A stretch of DNA of 64,000 bases from Platycnemis pennipes (GCA_933228895.1 OW121848.1:98599470-98663469), one strand, 5' to 3'. Shown: positions 46,490-58,095, counted from the first letter of the stretch. The notes: a model not told the origin generated them from the letters alone. Made by a program: numbers and translations.

Positions 46490-46533
46490 TCAAGGCGACA
46501 TGTCGCCTTGATGTCGCGACACATGTCGCGACA
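46490..46533. repeat. 22-bp perfect palindrome followed by TGTCGCGACA repeats
   Basis: TCAAGGCGACATGTCGCCTTGA is perfectly palindromic. Two copies of the palindromic TGTCGCGACA follow at once. It lies about 100 bp inside the left end of the Harbinger element, a plausible place for transposase binding sites. Confidence 0.85.
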
Positions 46534-46623
46534 GGGCAAAAGCACAGCAATATTGTAATTAAAATTGTGGATTTTTAGTGTTGCAAATACGCAAATCCTC
46601 CTTATGTATTTATTATCGATAGA

Positions 46624-46890
46624 ATGAAAGCGCTCTACTTCCTTCCACTGCTATTTGGAGAGCATAATCGTAGGCAAAGACAAGAACGACGACAGTGTCG
46701 CCTTATTCGCCGGCAGGGACACGCACAATCCTTTTGAAATGCGCGACAAAGATTTTAGAACTCTCTTCCGCATTTCAAAAGGACTGGCTCGCGATCTCAC
46801 CACCCAGCTCAGCCATAATCTAATAAAAATTAGGCAGACTGGTTTGCCAGTCCATTTGCAGGTTGGTTACGTGATTTCAGAATGTTTCAG
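46624..46890 (+). pseudogene. Harbinger transposase, N-terminal piece
   Basis: ATG at 46624 opens a basic frame (HNRRQRQERRQCRLIRRQ). A shift near 46720 leads into NPFEMRDKDFRTLFRISKGL, the pattern before the DDE domain of HARBI1-like transposases (hydrophobic helix after DxxFRxxFR). It ends where the Penelope-like sequence begins; the catalytic part is absent. Confidence 0.6.
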
Positions 46891-46952
46891 CCATGGTACT
46901 AATACATTGTGGTACTAATGGTACTAATACACACAATGTATTAGTACCATGG
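46891..46952. repeat. 21-bp perfect inverted repeat at the insertion junction
   Basis: CCATGGTACTAATACATTGTG and its exact complement flank 20 bp that repeat GGTACTAAT. It sits exactly between the Harbinger N-terminal piece and the Penelope-like 3' end, where Penelope-like elements often carry rearranged or inverted end fragments. Confidence 0.85.
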
Positions 46953-47890
46953 TTTCAGCTTTATATGTTCCCCGATCGATTTCGATGACCCAGCGTCATT
47001 TTCAAGGGGGGCCAACTGACAAAACATTTCAAACCAAGGCATTATATAGTTACACTGAGGAGTGGGGGAAGGACTCAAACTGAGGGGGAGGGAGAGTTTT
47101 GGATGGGAGTGAGGGGGGTGGTAGTGTGAGTGGGGGAGAGAGGGAGTTGGGTACCGTCAAGGACAGCAGTGGGGGCACAATTTGTGGTGAGGGTATTGTG
47201 GCGGGATTCAGGGCAGGCGAGCAAGTCAGATTTTAAAACTGTTAAAAACATCTGCGAGGATTTAAAATTTGTTAAGTCGTTTAAAATACATACATCAGGT
47301 GAAATGGAATGTCTTAAAATTTCTATGATTTCTAAATAATTTAACTTGCAACTTTTTTCACATGAATGCAAAATTTTTACGTTAAATTCACTTTTATGGC
47401 CAGTCTTGAGGAGATGTGTGGAGAAATATGATTTGCAATCGCTATGGTTCACACTTAATTTATGCTCGTTGATTCGGGTTTTAAATTTCCTACCTGTTTG
47501 TCCCACATACACTCCGTTGCACTCACCCCAATGAAGAGCATACACTCCACTTTTGTCTAACACTTCCACTAGGTCTTTAGAATTGAAAAGCACTTTCCCT
47601 ACGGTTGTCGGAGAGTAAAAACACACTCGATACTTGTCCTTCGGAATATGTGAGCAAATTCTGTGGGAAATATGGCCGAGAAAGGGTAATTTACTCCACC
47701 TTGTGGTTTTATCGCTGTGTACTTCTTGAAGGGAAGTTGAAGATTTCACTGTATTTTGGTAAACTTTTTTATTTAGCAATTTGTGGATCAGGTGAGAGCT
47801 GTAACCGTTATTATTCCCTATAGTTAGAATGGTATTTAATTCTTTTTTGCAAATTTAATTGCTTTTTTCACATGTAAAGCTGAAAGTGGA
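46953..47890 (-). mobile_element. 5'-truncated Penelope-like element fragment
   Basis: Holds the GIY-YIG endonuclease ORF (47779-47075), preceded on the - strand by more frame (GNNNGYSSHLIHKLL) with a frameshift near 47850. It is followed by a 3' region containing TTGAAAATGACGCTGGGTCA and TCGAAA (46995-46970), which resembles the box order of hammerhead motifs at Penelope-like ends, with a 4-bp TGAC/GTCA stem. The reverse-transcriptase part is missing. Confidence 0.65.
47075..47779 (-). pseudogene. Penelope-like GIY-YIG endonuclease domain
   Basis: A 234-codon open frame. GVY at 78-80 and YVG at 91-93 form the GIY-YIG core, with GQTGRKFKTRINEH (93-106) giving the conserved Arg and the Penelope-specific spacing. 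YLEIIEI holds the likely catalytic Glu. In Penelope elements two cysteines usually precede the YIG (C-x-x-C); here the first is Trp84 and only Cys87 remains, suggesting decay. The C-terminal 25 residues are Thr/Pro/Ser-rich. Without the reverse transcriptase this is a dead fragment, although this piece itself has no stop. Confidence 0.8.
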
Positions 47891-48084
47891 AAGTACAAAG
47901 TTGTTTCATTTACAATGTTTAACGTTCGCAACTTCCACAAAGTATCGCCTTCATCCATTAATTCAATTCAAAATGTTTATTCCAGTATTTGAAAACTTGA
48001 ATGCTACGTGCAAATGAGTGCTAGCAACTTTTACCTGAATGCAATGATTTCTGATTCTGACGGCAATAAGATTCTTGCACAATG

Positions 48085-48385
48085 TGCCATTAGAGAACGC
48101 GGAACTGCATTGAGAAACTGTGTGGCATAATGAAAAGTACGCGGCGATGTCTGCACTCAGGCAGAGTGCTGCACTATAAGTCGATGCAACTAATCGTAGA
48201 TATGTAGTCTACGAATAGTTGCAGCAAAAATAATAATTTCCTGTGCCGTGCTGCACAACCTGATGTTGATGCTCAACATGCAGGAAGGGAATATCCCACA
48301 GCTAGAATTTGTGGAGGAGGTGGTTGATGTACCTAATATAGGTGGAGATGTAAGGGAAGCTGTAATAAGGCAATTCTTCACATAA
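48085..48385 (+). pseudogene. Harbinger transposase, C-terminal piece
   Basis: Frames read CIEKLCGIMKSTRRCLHSGR, then VLHYKS, then IIISCAVLHNL (the HARBI1 signature (I/V)xACAVLHN), then EEVVDVPNIGGDVREAVIRQ and FFT with a stop at 48383-48385. A 15-bp inverted repeat (48186-48222) interrupts the reading between LHYKS and the CAVLHN block. Confidence 0.75.
48186..48222. repeat. small inverted repeat inside the Harbinger transposase
   Basis: GCAACTAATCGTAGA, 7-nt loop TATGTAG, then TCTACGAATAGTTGC: 15-bp arms with one mismatch. It adds codons and a stop where related proteins have a short continuous linker. Confidence 0.75.
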
Positions 48386-48623
48386 AAGGAATTCATTTTT
48401 TACATGGATATTCTTTAACGTTTTTACTGCAACGCCACTCTAAGGTCTGAATTTTCCCTTACAATAGTGATTCCCTTGTGATTGTTCTCTTTCAACAATC
48501 CTCTGGCCCATCCAACAAGGACTGTAGTCCTATGGCTGAATGACTTATTGAAGCTTGACTAAGATAAATCTGACTTCATGAGCTCCCCACTTTAATCCTA
48601 CTTCAGGTTCTATGCATGCACCC

Positions 48624-49028
48624 TTAATCATTTCCTTTGCGATGCATGTAGTCTACGGTTAGTTTCAGCTGCCGTTCGGTAATGCGGTCACCGCGCGCCT
48701 TCTTTCTGAAAGTACGATGAAATTATGAAATACAAACCATATGAGCCGCTAAGAGAACATATACATGCTCAATTCGTATTTATAACATTACTATTCGCAA
48801 AAGCATTATATTTTAGTGGACTATTTCAGATTACATCCGTTTTGTGAAACGTCAGTACTACTTATGTACTACGTTCGATTGGTCGTCATAAATTACAACC
48901 AATTCGTTCTTAAGTTACTATCCAGCCACATCAATACGGATCTATGAATGAAAATAACATCAGTACATAGCATGCAAGATTTCAAAACTTTCGAAAGACT
49001 TTTCTACTCACTCTTGAACAGATTCCAT
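48624..49028 (-). pseudogene. Harbinger second ORF: zeste/Myb-like DNA-binding protein, truncated
   Basis: On the - strand an ATG at 49028-49026 opens 17 nt (MESVQ) ending at donor GTGAGTAG. After an intron, acceptor ACTTTCAG at 48706 joins in frame to KKARGDRITERQLKLTVDYM and HRKGND, then TAA at 48624. The ITERQLKLLVDYM-type helix is typical of zeste/Myb-SANT-like proteins that partner Harbinger transposases. Only about 33 residues remain; the rest of the trihelix is lost. Confidence 0.6.
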
Positions 49029-49424
49029 GTTCACTATTTGTTTTACACTATACAAATTTGCGCCAAGTCACAGCTGATCAAATGTGTTGGAGACTCCCAT
49101 TGGCTTTTCTCATTTTCTTAGGACTATCAACATACGAAATTCTTGGTTTTCATGGCGATGCGCAACTGTTCGCTCGTCATTCGTCATAAGCCATATGACG
49201 TTGCCTTATGGAATCGCTCGAATATCATAGCCGTCTTAAGTTGCCCGTCAAAGTTATCACCCTTGTGACAACTATGACATTTACAGAATTAACCCGCAGG
49301 TGTCAAATGTGTAATTTGACCTGAAGTCAATTCCCCTCTCTTCCACAGTCCTTGTTCCCTCCCTCTCCCCACTTCAGACTGTATACTTATGAGTGTGTTA
49401 TGTATTATCACCAGATCGTAGCCG

Positions 49425-49905
49425 GGAAAGTTACCTAAAAAAATTAACAGATTAAAGTTAAAGTTAATTTCTGTTAAAAGTCATTAGTTAAAGGTAAAAG
49501 TTCCTTTTCTGAAAAAGTAACTGATTAAAGTTAAAAAAAGTAACTTTTACGTTAAAAGTTGCTTTTTTTAACTTTTAAAAGCGGTCACTCCCCTCAGCGC
49601 CGCTTTTGTTTGGATGTATTCGTGTGGGCGGTCTGGGCCTATTCATTACACTCCTGCACAACTACCCTTGCATTCTTAGATACCTTTTTATTTTCCCATT
49701 TGTCTGTTGGGCAACCTTTGTGCCCAAATTCGGACAGGTCGACATTCGCCAAAAATTAACGAAAAAAATGTACTCAAGTTAGTTGTTTATCAGTTAATGC
49801 ATAATTTTAACGATTAATATTTAACCCTTCTAAAAAGTAACGATTAAATTAAATAATTAAACAGATTTTTAACGATTACTTTTAATCGTTAATGTCAACT
49901 TTACC
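49425..49905. mobile_element. possible AT-rich MITE
   Basis: The left end CCGGGAAAGTTACC and complement of the right end CTGGTAAAGTTGAC are imperfect inverted repeats. Both flanks are followed by many AGTTAAC/TTAACTTTT-type motifs in opposite orientation (49440-49590 and 49790-49900). No clear target duplication. Confidence 0.4.
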
Positions 49906-50139
49906 AGATGATGTCCACTGCTGGATGAAACCGGTGGTATTTATACTAATACTATATGATTTATTACAAATATTATCCTTTACATATACTCCAATTTCAT
50001 CACGATTCCCTTTCTTTCGAGACTTTTTGGTGTTTTATGACAGTGTTCATGTCTGGTCTAGGCAAAAGGCGGTCTCACCAAGAATCATGAATTATCGTCC
50101 TCCCTCCCACCTCGATTCTCGCTGAAGCACTACTTCCAT

Positions 50140-50760
50140 GTAAACATTCATGCCGCGAGTCCTCAGAGTCTGTCTCTAAAGAACTCTCGTTCACTTTTGG
50201 GAGACATTAATTCTCACAACAAGGAAAGGGTAGTGAACAACAAGCCGAAAGCATCGCTTCCTATGGCCGAGCACTAGGCGTTACTGAAAAATTGAGATGA
50301 GGAGAGAGATAGTGAGAGAGAGACAGGGAGATGTTTACTGTCGTGGAACACAATAGGATGCTGGCCGACAGAGCAAAGGACCGGATTTAAAACTTCCCGT
50401 CATTCCGCTTGAGATGATTTCATCCGGATTGCAAATAACTGCTGCTCTCCAAGAGTTCTCCGCGAGAGCTCATTTCACTGGGAGGAAACCAAGTCAACTC
50501 TGCGGTTTGGCGGAGGCACTCCGAGGCAACAGGTGAGGGAGAGCAACAAGCCAAGCGAGAACTCGTGCATTAGATAGCGGGGAGAGAGATCTCATCCCCG
50601 TTTCGTCCCAAGGGTTCTCCGCTCCCGTCAAATTAAAAATTTCTTCCGCGCCCAGCGCCCGTTTTGAATTTTTCGCGCGCGAGACTTTCTCTCCGGACCT
50701 TTTAAAGCGGGTGTTCACCCATTGAAAATTGCATTACTTTTAGAGTTATTTCTTCCGGCG
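50140..50760. promoter_or_regulatory. GC-rich island with short GA-rich run
   Basis: A composition shift to GC/CpG-rich sequence, with a GAGAGA-rich stretch at 50301-50330. No domain-bearing frame. Could be a promoter or other regulatory region; composition is the only evidence. Confidence 0.25.
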
Positions 50761-52315
50761 CACATCATTCAAGCGCTTGAAATTTCGCCAAGCTTGTGCC
50801 GCTCAGAGGATTCAAGGAGTGAATTTTGTTTTACTGAGAAAATACTGTAAATTACTGTACTGTAATTTCGCAAACCTAAATTCCTTAGCATATTTGGGAC
50901 CTTATTAAAATTCCCATCTCAACATCGGCCCTTCTACGGCGAATGGCATTTTCCTTTAAGCGCAACCCAGAAAGTGATTTTCATCAATCGAGAAGACATT
51001 GGCTCAACATGAATCACGTTGATCACGGGCGCACATTACTTTCACTACACTTGTAATTTAAAATCGGTTATAGGGCAAGTTTAGAGTATCGCATATTTTC
51101 GAAAAAATTTTACTTAAAAAAACAGGCGAATCAGTGCGGCATGCTCAGTTTCATTTTTACGTTTTGATAAATATTCTTAAATATTATAACGCATTTCAAA
51201 ATGTTGAAAGCTCTTTTAAGTTTAGTTTTCAAGGATTCCGGAGTAGTTTTTATCTAATGTCTCACATTCAGCAATTTCCATGATAATAGAGTATCAGGGA
51301 TTCGCAGGTGCCCTTTCATAATTTAATAGAAAAAATCCAGAAATTAGGCCACCAAAAATCTCTAAAGTCTCAGAAGAGCAGTTCTGTTAACTCCTAACAT
51401 GTCTTCAATTTTGATTATGATTTCATTACACTTGGTATTTTCTCTCTTACCATGGCTTCAAGCGTTGCAATTCATGGTGCTTTGTCAAGTATAAACTTTA
51501 AGATAACGTGTTACATTTAAAGCAATATATTCGAAAACATTTAATTTTCACAATATTTTTCAGGGGTACCAAGTGAAGGTTTAAAAAAAAAAAATAAATC
51601 AGACCATTAGAAATGCAAAATCAGGTTTTCGTCTTTCGAGTTACTCCGTGAGAGCAATGCTCCAAGTAGAGCGTTTTTACGGCATGAGGAAGAAATCCCT
51701 TCCCTTACTCCGTGAAAGCGTGACGGTGATGGAAAAATACGAACGATGGAATTTCGTCCAGGAAATGCAAGGAGATTTTAGGTCGAGATTGCTGTTTTAC
51801 ACTATTACTGAACATCTTTCTGCTAAAAGAAGTCACGTAATTTTTTGAAATTCAAAATATTTTGCCTTTTCATTTCCATTTCGTAATAAGTTGACAGTGA
51901 CATATATCATCACACTAAACGCAATAATCCCAGTAGGTACTTGTTACGCATGATATTAATTTATGACCTCATTTTTAATGCAAGAGTTGAATACAGCACA
52001 ACTTTATAAAATATTTTGTAAAAGAGCATTATGATAATTTGCGATAACATTTAAAACCGCCTCAGTTGAATTGGCTTATTGATTTATCATGTGTATTCCT
52101 GTGCGGATATATGCTTCAACTTAAACCCGTAAAATTCCTGGACAAATGGAATTCATTCTGTTCAATGACAAAAAGTTTAATTCATTTGACATTCACTCAA
52201 CCATTAATAAAAGGCGAAAAGAAGTTTAGTGGTTTTGGCTCGAGAAACTGAATTTTTCATCCTTATGTAGGTATTAAACATATCTATGTCGCGCGAGAAG
52301 ATACGAAGAAACTGC
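50761..52315. other. AT-rich sequence, nothing recognised
   Basis: Includes a 13-base A run near 51580. ORFs such as 51648-51848 and 52066-52251 on + show no motif. Confidence 0.4.
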
Positions 52316-52545
52316 GGGATCGGGAGAGTACTGGCCTCCCATCTTGAGGGCCCGGTTTCGATTCCAGCAGTGGTGGATCCTTTCAGTGGTGGACCCTTCC
52401 ATACTTGAGTACCTAGTAGAGAGCATTTCAGTGGCATTACTCCGTCCGTCAGAAGGGACTTTAAGCCGTGGTCCCCTTGGCACCTTTCGTTAAAAACAGG
52501 CTGATGCCAACATCGGGTTTCTCTCCACCTTTCGTCCCCTACCTG
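52316..52545 (+). repeat. tRNA-derived SINE, family A, copy 3
   Basis: Head GAGAGTACTGGCCTCCCATC and B-box-like GGTTTCGATTCC, an internal GTGGTGGATCC/GTGGTGGACCC doublet, then ACTCCGTCCGTCAGAAGGGA, TTAAGCCGTGGTCCCCTTGG and CGGGTTTCTCTCC. Nearly identical core to copy 1. Confidence 0.75.
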
Positions 52546-53625
52546 AAAAATTCCTATCGTTACCTAATCCATATCGTAAATGGCGCTGATCGTACTTATC
52601 GTAAATGGTGCATTTTACCTCAGCTGTCAGTCACCTCCCCTGACGAAGAAACATCGCATAGCATCGCTAATTCGTTTCAAGAACTGAATCTCTCCACTGA
52701 GGAAAAGTGTCACAGGCTTTTATGGGGATTGGAAAATGTAAACACAACGCCAAGTTATTGAGATATTGCTTCGATTTTCCTTGTTTTCAAACCTCTTTTT
52801 GAAAGATAGGTGCAGAAAAATGTTATCTTAAACAAGTAGTCCTTGTCAATCCAGTGTGTTATATAGAAAAAAGTATTTCTTAGCAAAATATCAGGCATAA
52901 ATATTGGCACAAACTAGAAAGCATGTGACTACAAAGTCTTCCTTGGCATACGCGTACCTATCCAGATGCGCAAACGTGGACAATTCACTTCTACTAAATA
53001 CTATTCGAAAGTTTGTGGAACTTATTAGGACAAATTTTTTTAACGATTAATACTTAGGACTAAGTGATCTTTGAAGAGAAGTATTGAATCTGAATTCCAT
53101 GGAGAAAAGAGAAGACTGGAGTTGTATACATTCTACATTTAGAATAATGATAAAGCATGATCTGACGAGACCAGTAGGTACCTACTGTTTTACCGCACCG
53201 CGTCGAGCGATTTGAAATCATGAAATCCCAATATCGGAGGGAAAAAGCTCACCCAAACCTTTTAATTTATAACCTCCTTATTGAGTAATCTCCCATGTAA
53301 AATATCTAATTATTTTAAGTTTAACTTTTCGTCTGAGGAAATCATGGATGCGTACCAACGTATTCACTCCGAGCAGTCTTCCTCAAAATCAGGCAACTTC
53401 TAACGCGTAAGAGAGGATTGGAATAGAATAAATTTAGATCGGCAACACATGAAAAGTGGAAATAAATCTTCCCACGTGAATAATATCTCTCTATCTCAAC
53501 CTTGCCCCAACTAGGGTAAATAGTTTGAACACCCGGAACGATCACACCTGACATATATCTAGTCCTCTCTGAAATGATTAATTAACACAAAAAGTAACCA
53601 ACTTCTTTTAAATTCAGATTCACGA

Positions 53626-53683
53626 TAACTTTAGAAACATTACTGTCACGATTCAGAGCGTGACAGTAATGCTTCTAAAGTTA
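53626..53683. repeat. strong 25-bp hairpin with 8-nt loop
   Basis: TAACTTTAGAAACATTACTG plus TCACG pairs along its length with the right arm (53659-53683), with a single mismatch that would be G-U in one RNA strand. The loop is ATTCAGAG. The size (58 nt) is near that of a pre-miRNA hairpin, but near-perfect pairing equally fits a tiny palindromic MITE remnant. Confidence 0.85.
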
Positions 53684-55300
53684 AATGAGCCCCTCGCTGA
53701 ATGCTGACGGGAACAAAGAATGCTTAATATACCTCTTCATGCTCCGACAAACCTCTTTAGAATCTACCCTGCACTGAATTTAACCTCCATTTGTGGAGAT
53801 TACGAGATTTTCTAATCTCATAATCATCCAAGGATTTCAGAGGATGATAGATGCTCAGACATATGTCCCCATGTAATTTACTCTCGCAACTCATTTGAGC
53901 AAAAATGAAAACATCACCTGACTCGTATTTCATTTTTGTTGTGGTTTATGTCAGTTGGAAAAGTAAATAACTTCTTACTGGAATTGCATAAAGTTCCGGA
54001 GAAGAAATTTTGTTTCGCTACATTTTTCTTGGTATTTCACAGTCAGAATAGAAGTGTAACGACGGTGCAAATCATTTTATACTTTTCTAATGTACATACA
54101 GTAATGCCGCTAACAGTGCTTTTTGATGCTGTTATTTAACCTAAAATGCCGAGTATACTTGGAGATGCTAGCGACCTCCATAATGTTCTAGTGGAAAAAA
54201 AGATTTTTTAATTTATGGAGTAAAGGTTATAAAAACAAAACGAAGTGGAATCAGTTCTAGAGTATTGCATTGGTTAACGTAAGTTGGGTTCGGCTAAGTG
54301 GAAAACGTTTACCGATGAGGTTTTACTGCAATCATTCACTGTACTCTCTTCATACAAAGCGTTCTCTTTGCCTGGGCTAAATTTTTAGTCCTTTGAATGA
54401 TATCTAAAATATCTCACCTTTCCTCACTCTTTCTCGCTTTCTCCACGTTTTTCCTTGCATCACGGCCTTCAACAACGGAAAGATACATGGCTGCCGGAAT
54501 TGAATCAAATATATGCTACATGGTTAATTGTCCTGCAAGGAGGGATTTTGTAAATAAGATCGGTGTTTTCCAGATGAGATACGCCTCATTCGGAACTGTT
54601 CAGTACATTACTACCTACCACCCACATAGGCATCATTGAATCATTACATTCATGGGGACTGGAATAACGTAATGAGTTGTGGGAAACTTTCTTTGGTAGC
54701 ATGGAATATATGCATAGGGTGGGCCTGTACATCGTGGCCTGGCGGATCTCATTTAGAGTACTCGTCCTGCAGACTGGGGCACAGGCGAATGAAGTAACAG
54801 TCAACATGTTTCACTTGGGCCAGTCACATTTGTTGGTATCAATAAATGAAAGTTATATTACGATTAAACTCGGACACTTGAGCTGGGATTTATCAGAGAA
54901 AATAATTCTATATTGAAATTATTGAAAAAATCAGAAAATGGAATCATGTCTGAAGAGCAACACGCAATGAAATCAACTGATGGGCTCAATGAGAAGACTT
55001 ACGCACTACTAATTGGCAAGTTAATGCACCCATATGGATTTAGGTTTTAGGTTTTAAATATAGAAAGGGAGGAATCTCTGTTCGAGCAAAGATGTCTGGC
55101 TCCATTATACTAATGGAAAAATATCGTGGTCCGTTGTTACACATTTTTCAAGGCGGACCGCTATGAAAACTACAAAGTAATTTACACTGTTTATGATAAA
55201 AGTGTATAGCATACTTATTCCTTCCCTTTCCCTTTAGTATTCCTCTGAATTAAATAAGAGCAGACTTTTGAAGGGCATCAAAGATTTGACTTCGTCACGA
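53684..55300. other. AT-rich sequence, nothing recognised
   Basis: Frames such as 54397-54639 and 54677-54916 on + have no motif or good splice context. Confidence 0.4.
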
Positions 55301-55810
55301 GAACTTCAAAAGTAACGATGATTTTCCGAACGCGAAACGGTCATCCACCGCCTCTTAATCGCATGGGGTCGGTTATCGATTCGTCCATCGTCATTACGAA
55401 CTAATTTCAACCGAGAAAACTCGGGGCACGCGCACAAAATGCCTCCCTTGCACATGCCGGTAGACCCTCCCCTCGAATTCGTCCACGGCGGCTCAGGAAT
55501 GGGAGCCATGTGCCCAGTCCTCTTTTTTTCGAGCGGCGGAAGGGACAGGTGGCATTTGCAGCTATAATTGCCCCCAACTTCCTTCCTTCGTCCCTCTCCC
55601 TTTCCGAAACTCGAGAGTCCACTCGTTCAGTTCCTCGTGGCCCAGCAATTACATTCGCCAAACCTTCGGCTTGTAACCGCCGTACCCAAACATCCTCGCG
55701 TCCCATTTACCGCCACATTGGTTCCTACAGACGAGCTAAACCTTAGTCCTGGCAATTCAAACAGCTTCACTCACAATTTCCTCCCCAACTGGAGTACCTA
55801 TACCCCTTCT
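55300..55810. promoter_or_regulatory. GC-rich island
   Basis: CpG-containing, pyrimidine-rich patch with simultaneous open frames on both strands and no domain. Possibly regulatory; composition only. Confidence 0.2.
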
Positions 55811-56778
55811 ACCACCTAAAACCCTTCTCGGACGATATTCAATTAATGTAACTCAATTACGTCCTGTCGTTTTCCTGTGATTCGGCATTAGAATGAAAGG
55901 ACTTCCAGTCCTAATATTATTAAAAATGAACGACTATCCAGAAATGAGCGCGCCACTCTTATGGTTTGAGTAAACCAATTCTTTTCACTTTGAAAAATGC
56001 CAAATTTAGAAAGGGGAATTTCAAAAACGTCAGGAATTGTTTTTTTTTTCTCGTGCAATCATTTTTCCTAGCGCTAAATGGTACGATTTTAAATATTCTC
56101 CTCAGTCAAACCAATCTTAGAGATAAACACGATTTCAACTCGGGAAAAGTATATCATTATTATTTATGTGCCCTCGGAAAAACTAATCGCATAATAGCTC
56201 CCTTTGGAGAGATAAGCTCAACAAAATCATGAAGTCTACATTTCAGATGGTTGAGCATCTAAAGGTAAGCTACCAGTTTACCTTCAGGATAATAATTTTC
56301 CACAGAAAAAAATAATAATTAAAAAAGTTTAATAAACTATTTTAATTTACATAATTTGATTGCGCCCCTTTGAATGCTAATTAAAGATATCTCATCGCAC
56401 TATAAAGAGAATAATATATGTTTACACATTATTCTCTTTTATATATTATTCTAATATATTGAATATTGTCACAAATACCCGCAAAACCCAATAATGTAAG
56501 TCAGATGTTCGGCAGCGTCAGACTTAGGTGAGGTTTGATTTTTCGATGTAAATTTTGATTTCACGAGTCTGTGCAGAACTTCTCATCTTCGGAAGTTTAA
56601 GTTCTGAACATAGTGATTCCATACCCTTCATTAAATAAGAAGCAATAGCGGAAGCAGCCACCATTTTGGAAGAATTCCCTATAAATAATTAGATTCGCAC
56701 ACTTTTTCAAATCCATTGGCAGGACTAATTATCAGCCAAGGACTTCCCTTTCATAGTACGTGACTCATCAAAAAGGAT

Positions 56779-56884
56779 ATGTTGAGGGAGTATCTGGTAG
56801 AATCAGCAATGAAGAGAGGAAGAGTTGCCGGAAATACCATCCCGCAAACAAGCTCTTGGATTTGGCGTGGCAAAAAGAAACCAA
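56779..56884 (+). CDS. possible first coding exon, unrecognised
   Basis: ATG at 56779 opens 35 codons (MLREYLVESAMKRGRVAGNT, then IPQTSSWIWRGKKKP) and ends at a strong donor A|GTAAGTGTT. The upstream frame has a stop (TGA) shortly before the ATG, consistent with a 5' end. No following exon was identified and the family is not recognised. Confidence 0.25.
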
Positions 56885-57359
56885 GTAAGTGTTTTCTGCG
56901 AGACAAAAAAGGCCGTTCATGTGGACCGTATCTAAGAACGTAAAATATCGATATTCAACCCTTTCTTTTGCACTAAAACTAATTATGCAACTGTTTTATT
57001 CACAAATAATCAACGAATTGACAGATTATGTGAAAGATGCAACGTAATTCGTTGGTCGAATATTCGTGTAAAAGAGTGAGTTGAGTTGGCAGTAATGAAG
57101 GATTGCCACTCTGCATCTGAGATTAAGAGAATCATATGCAATTCTCATAATTGAAGATTAATACTAAGTAAAATTCGAATAATGAACTAAGGATACACAT
57201 ATATTTTTAATTTCATTCTAAAAAATAAATAACATGATTAGTTGGAACTCTGACAGTAATTGGGGTGTCTACCGACGGTTTTCATGCTTATAGTACCTTA
57301 AAGACCTCTCTAAAATGTCTCACAGCAACACTTTTAACGAAATCCAATAAAGCCAAAAA

Positions 57360-58095
57360 TTATTAATGGCATCCGCTTCTCCCCTAAGAGGGATGGCGAA
57401 ACTCGCAAACGCCTCCGCCTGGCTCGTGTCCCGACACTTTTTCCTCTCATCTTGTCCTAAACCTCCCTCCTACTCTTTGCCCGAGTCCTACTTTCCGTGG
57501 AAACAAAAGCATCTTCCCTCCAACACTTAGGTGGCCTCGAAGGACCAATACTAAAGTACACACATACTTCCTGAGCGAACGTGCGCGCTTCCTGCCGGAC
57601 TGCGACGAAGCGGGGAGGGGCCATCCCCACGTCCCTGAATGCCCTTCGCCTCCTACTATCCCTATCACCGAGGAGGATTTACCCGCCGCCTATCGTTTGC
57701 CCATCAACCCACTTCCGGAAGTTGCCACCTCGCTTAGCTTACTTTTCCCTCTCCGTCCCCCAGTACACACTTTTTCACTTTCGCTCACTTCCCTCTGTCT
57801 CGCAACCCCAGAAGTCTAAGGGGCCTTCGAAAGCCTGTCTCTCATCCTTACCGCCGGCTGCTGGTATTTCGAGCGAATAGACTTCTCGGCTACGAATGCA
57901 GGGAGAGTTTGCTGCTGCCGCACGGAACGAAGCAATTTACGTCCGAGGGAGACTTCCTGACAGGGAGTCGGCAAGTGGGGTTTTCTGCGTCCCTCAACAA
58001 CCATGCGTGCGTTATTATCTGACGTCTGACGTCCGGTGTCATTAAATGATTCACCTGTCCCTCGCAATCAGTCATCGCTTCCTTACTGCAACCTT
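57360..58095. promoter_or_regulatory. GC-rich island
   Basis: GC-rich, C-tract-rich segment with overlapping open frames on both strands and no domain. Composition suggests a regulatory or promoter-type region. Confidence 0.2.

Larger units (their letters stand above)
46384..49278. mobile_element. PIF/Harbinger element split by a Penelope-like fragment
   Basis: Terminal sequences GTCATAGCCGTCATAAGG (left) and GTCATAGTTGTCACAAGG (complement of right) agree at 15 of 18 positions. Inside are a HARBI1-like transposase N-terminus and C-terminus on + and a short zeste/Myb-like ORF on -, the two-gene layout known for Harbinger elements. A 3-bp target duplication could not be confirmed. The middle of the transposase is missing and its place is taken by the fragment at about 46893-47890. 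Confidence 0.6.
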
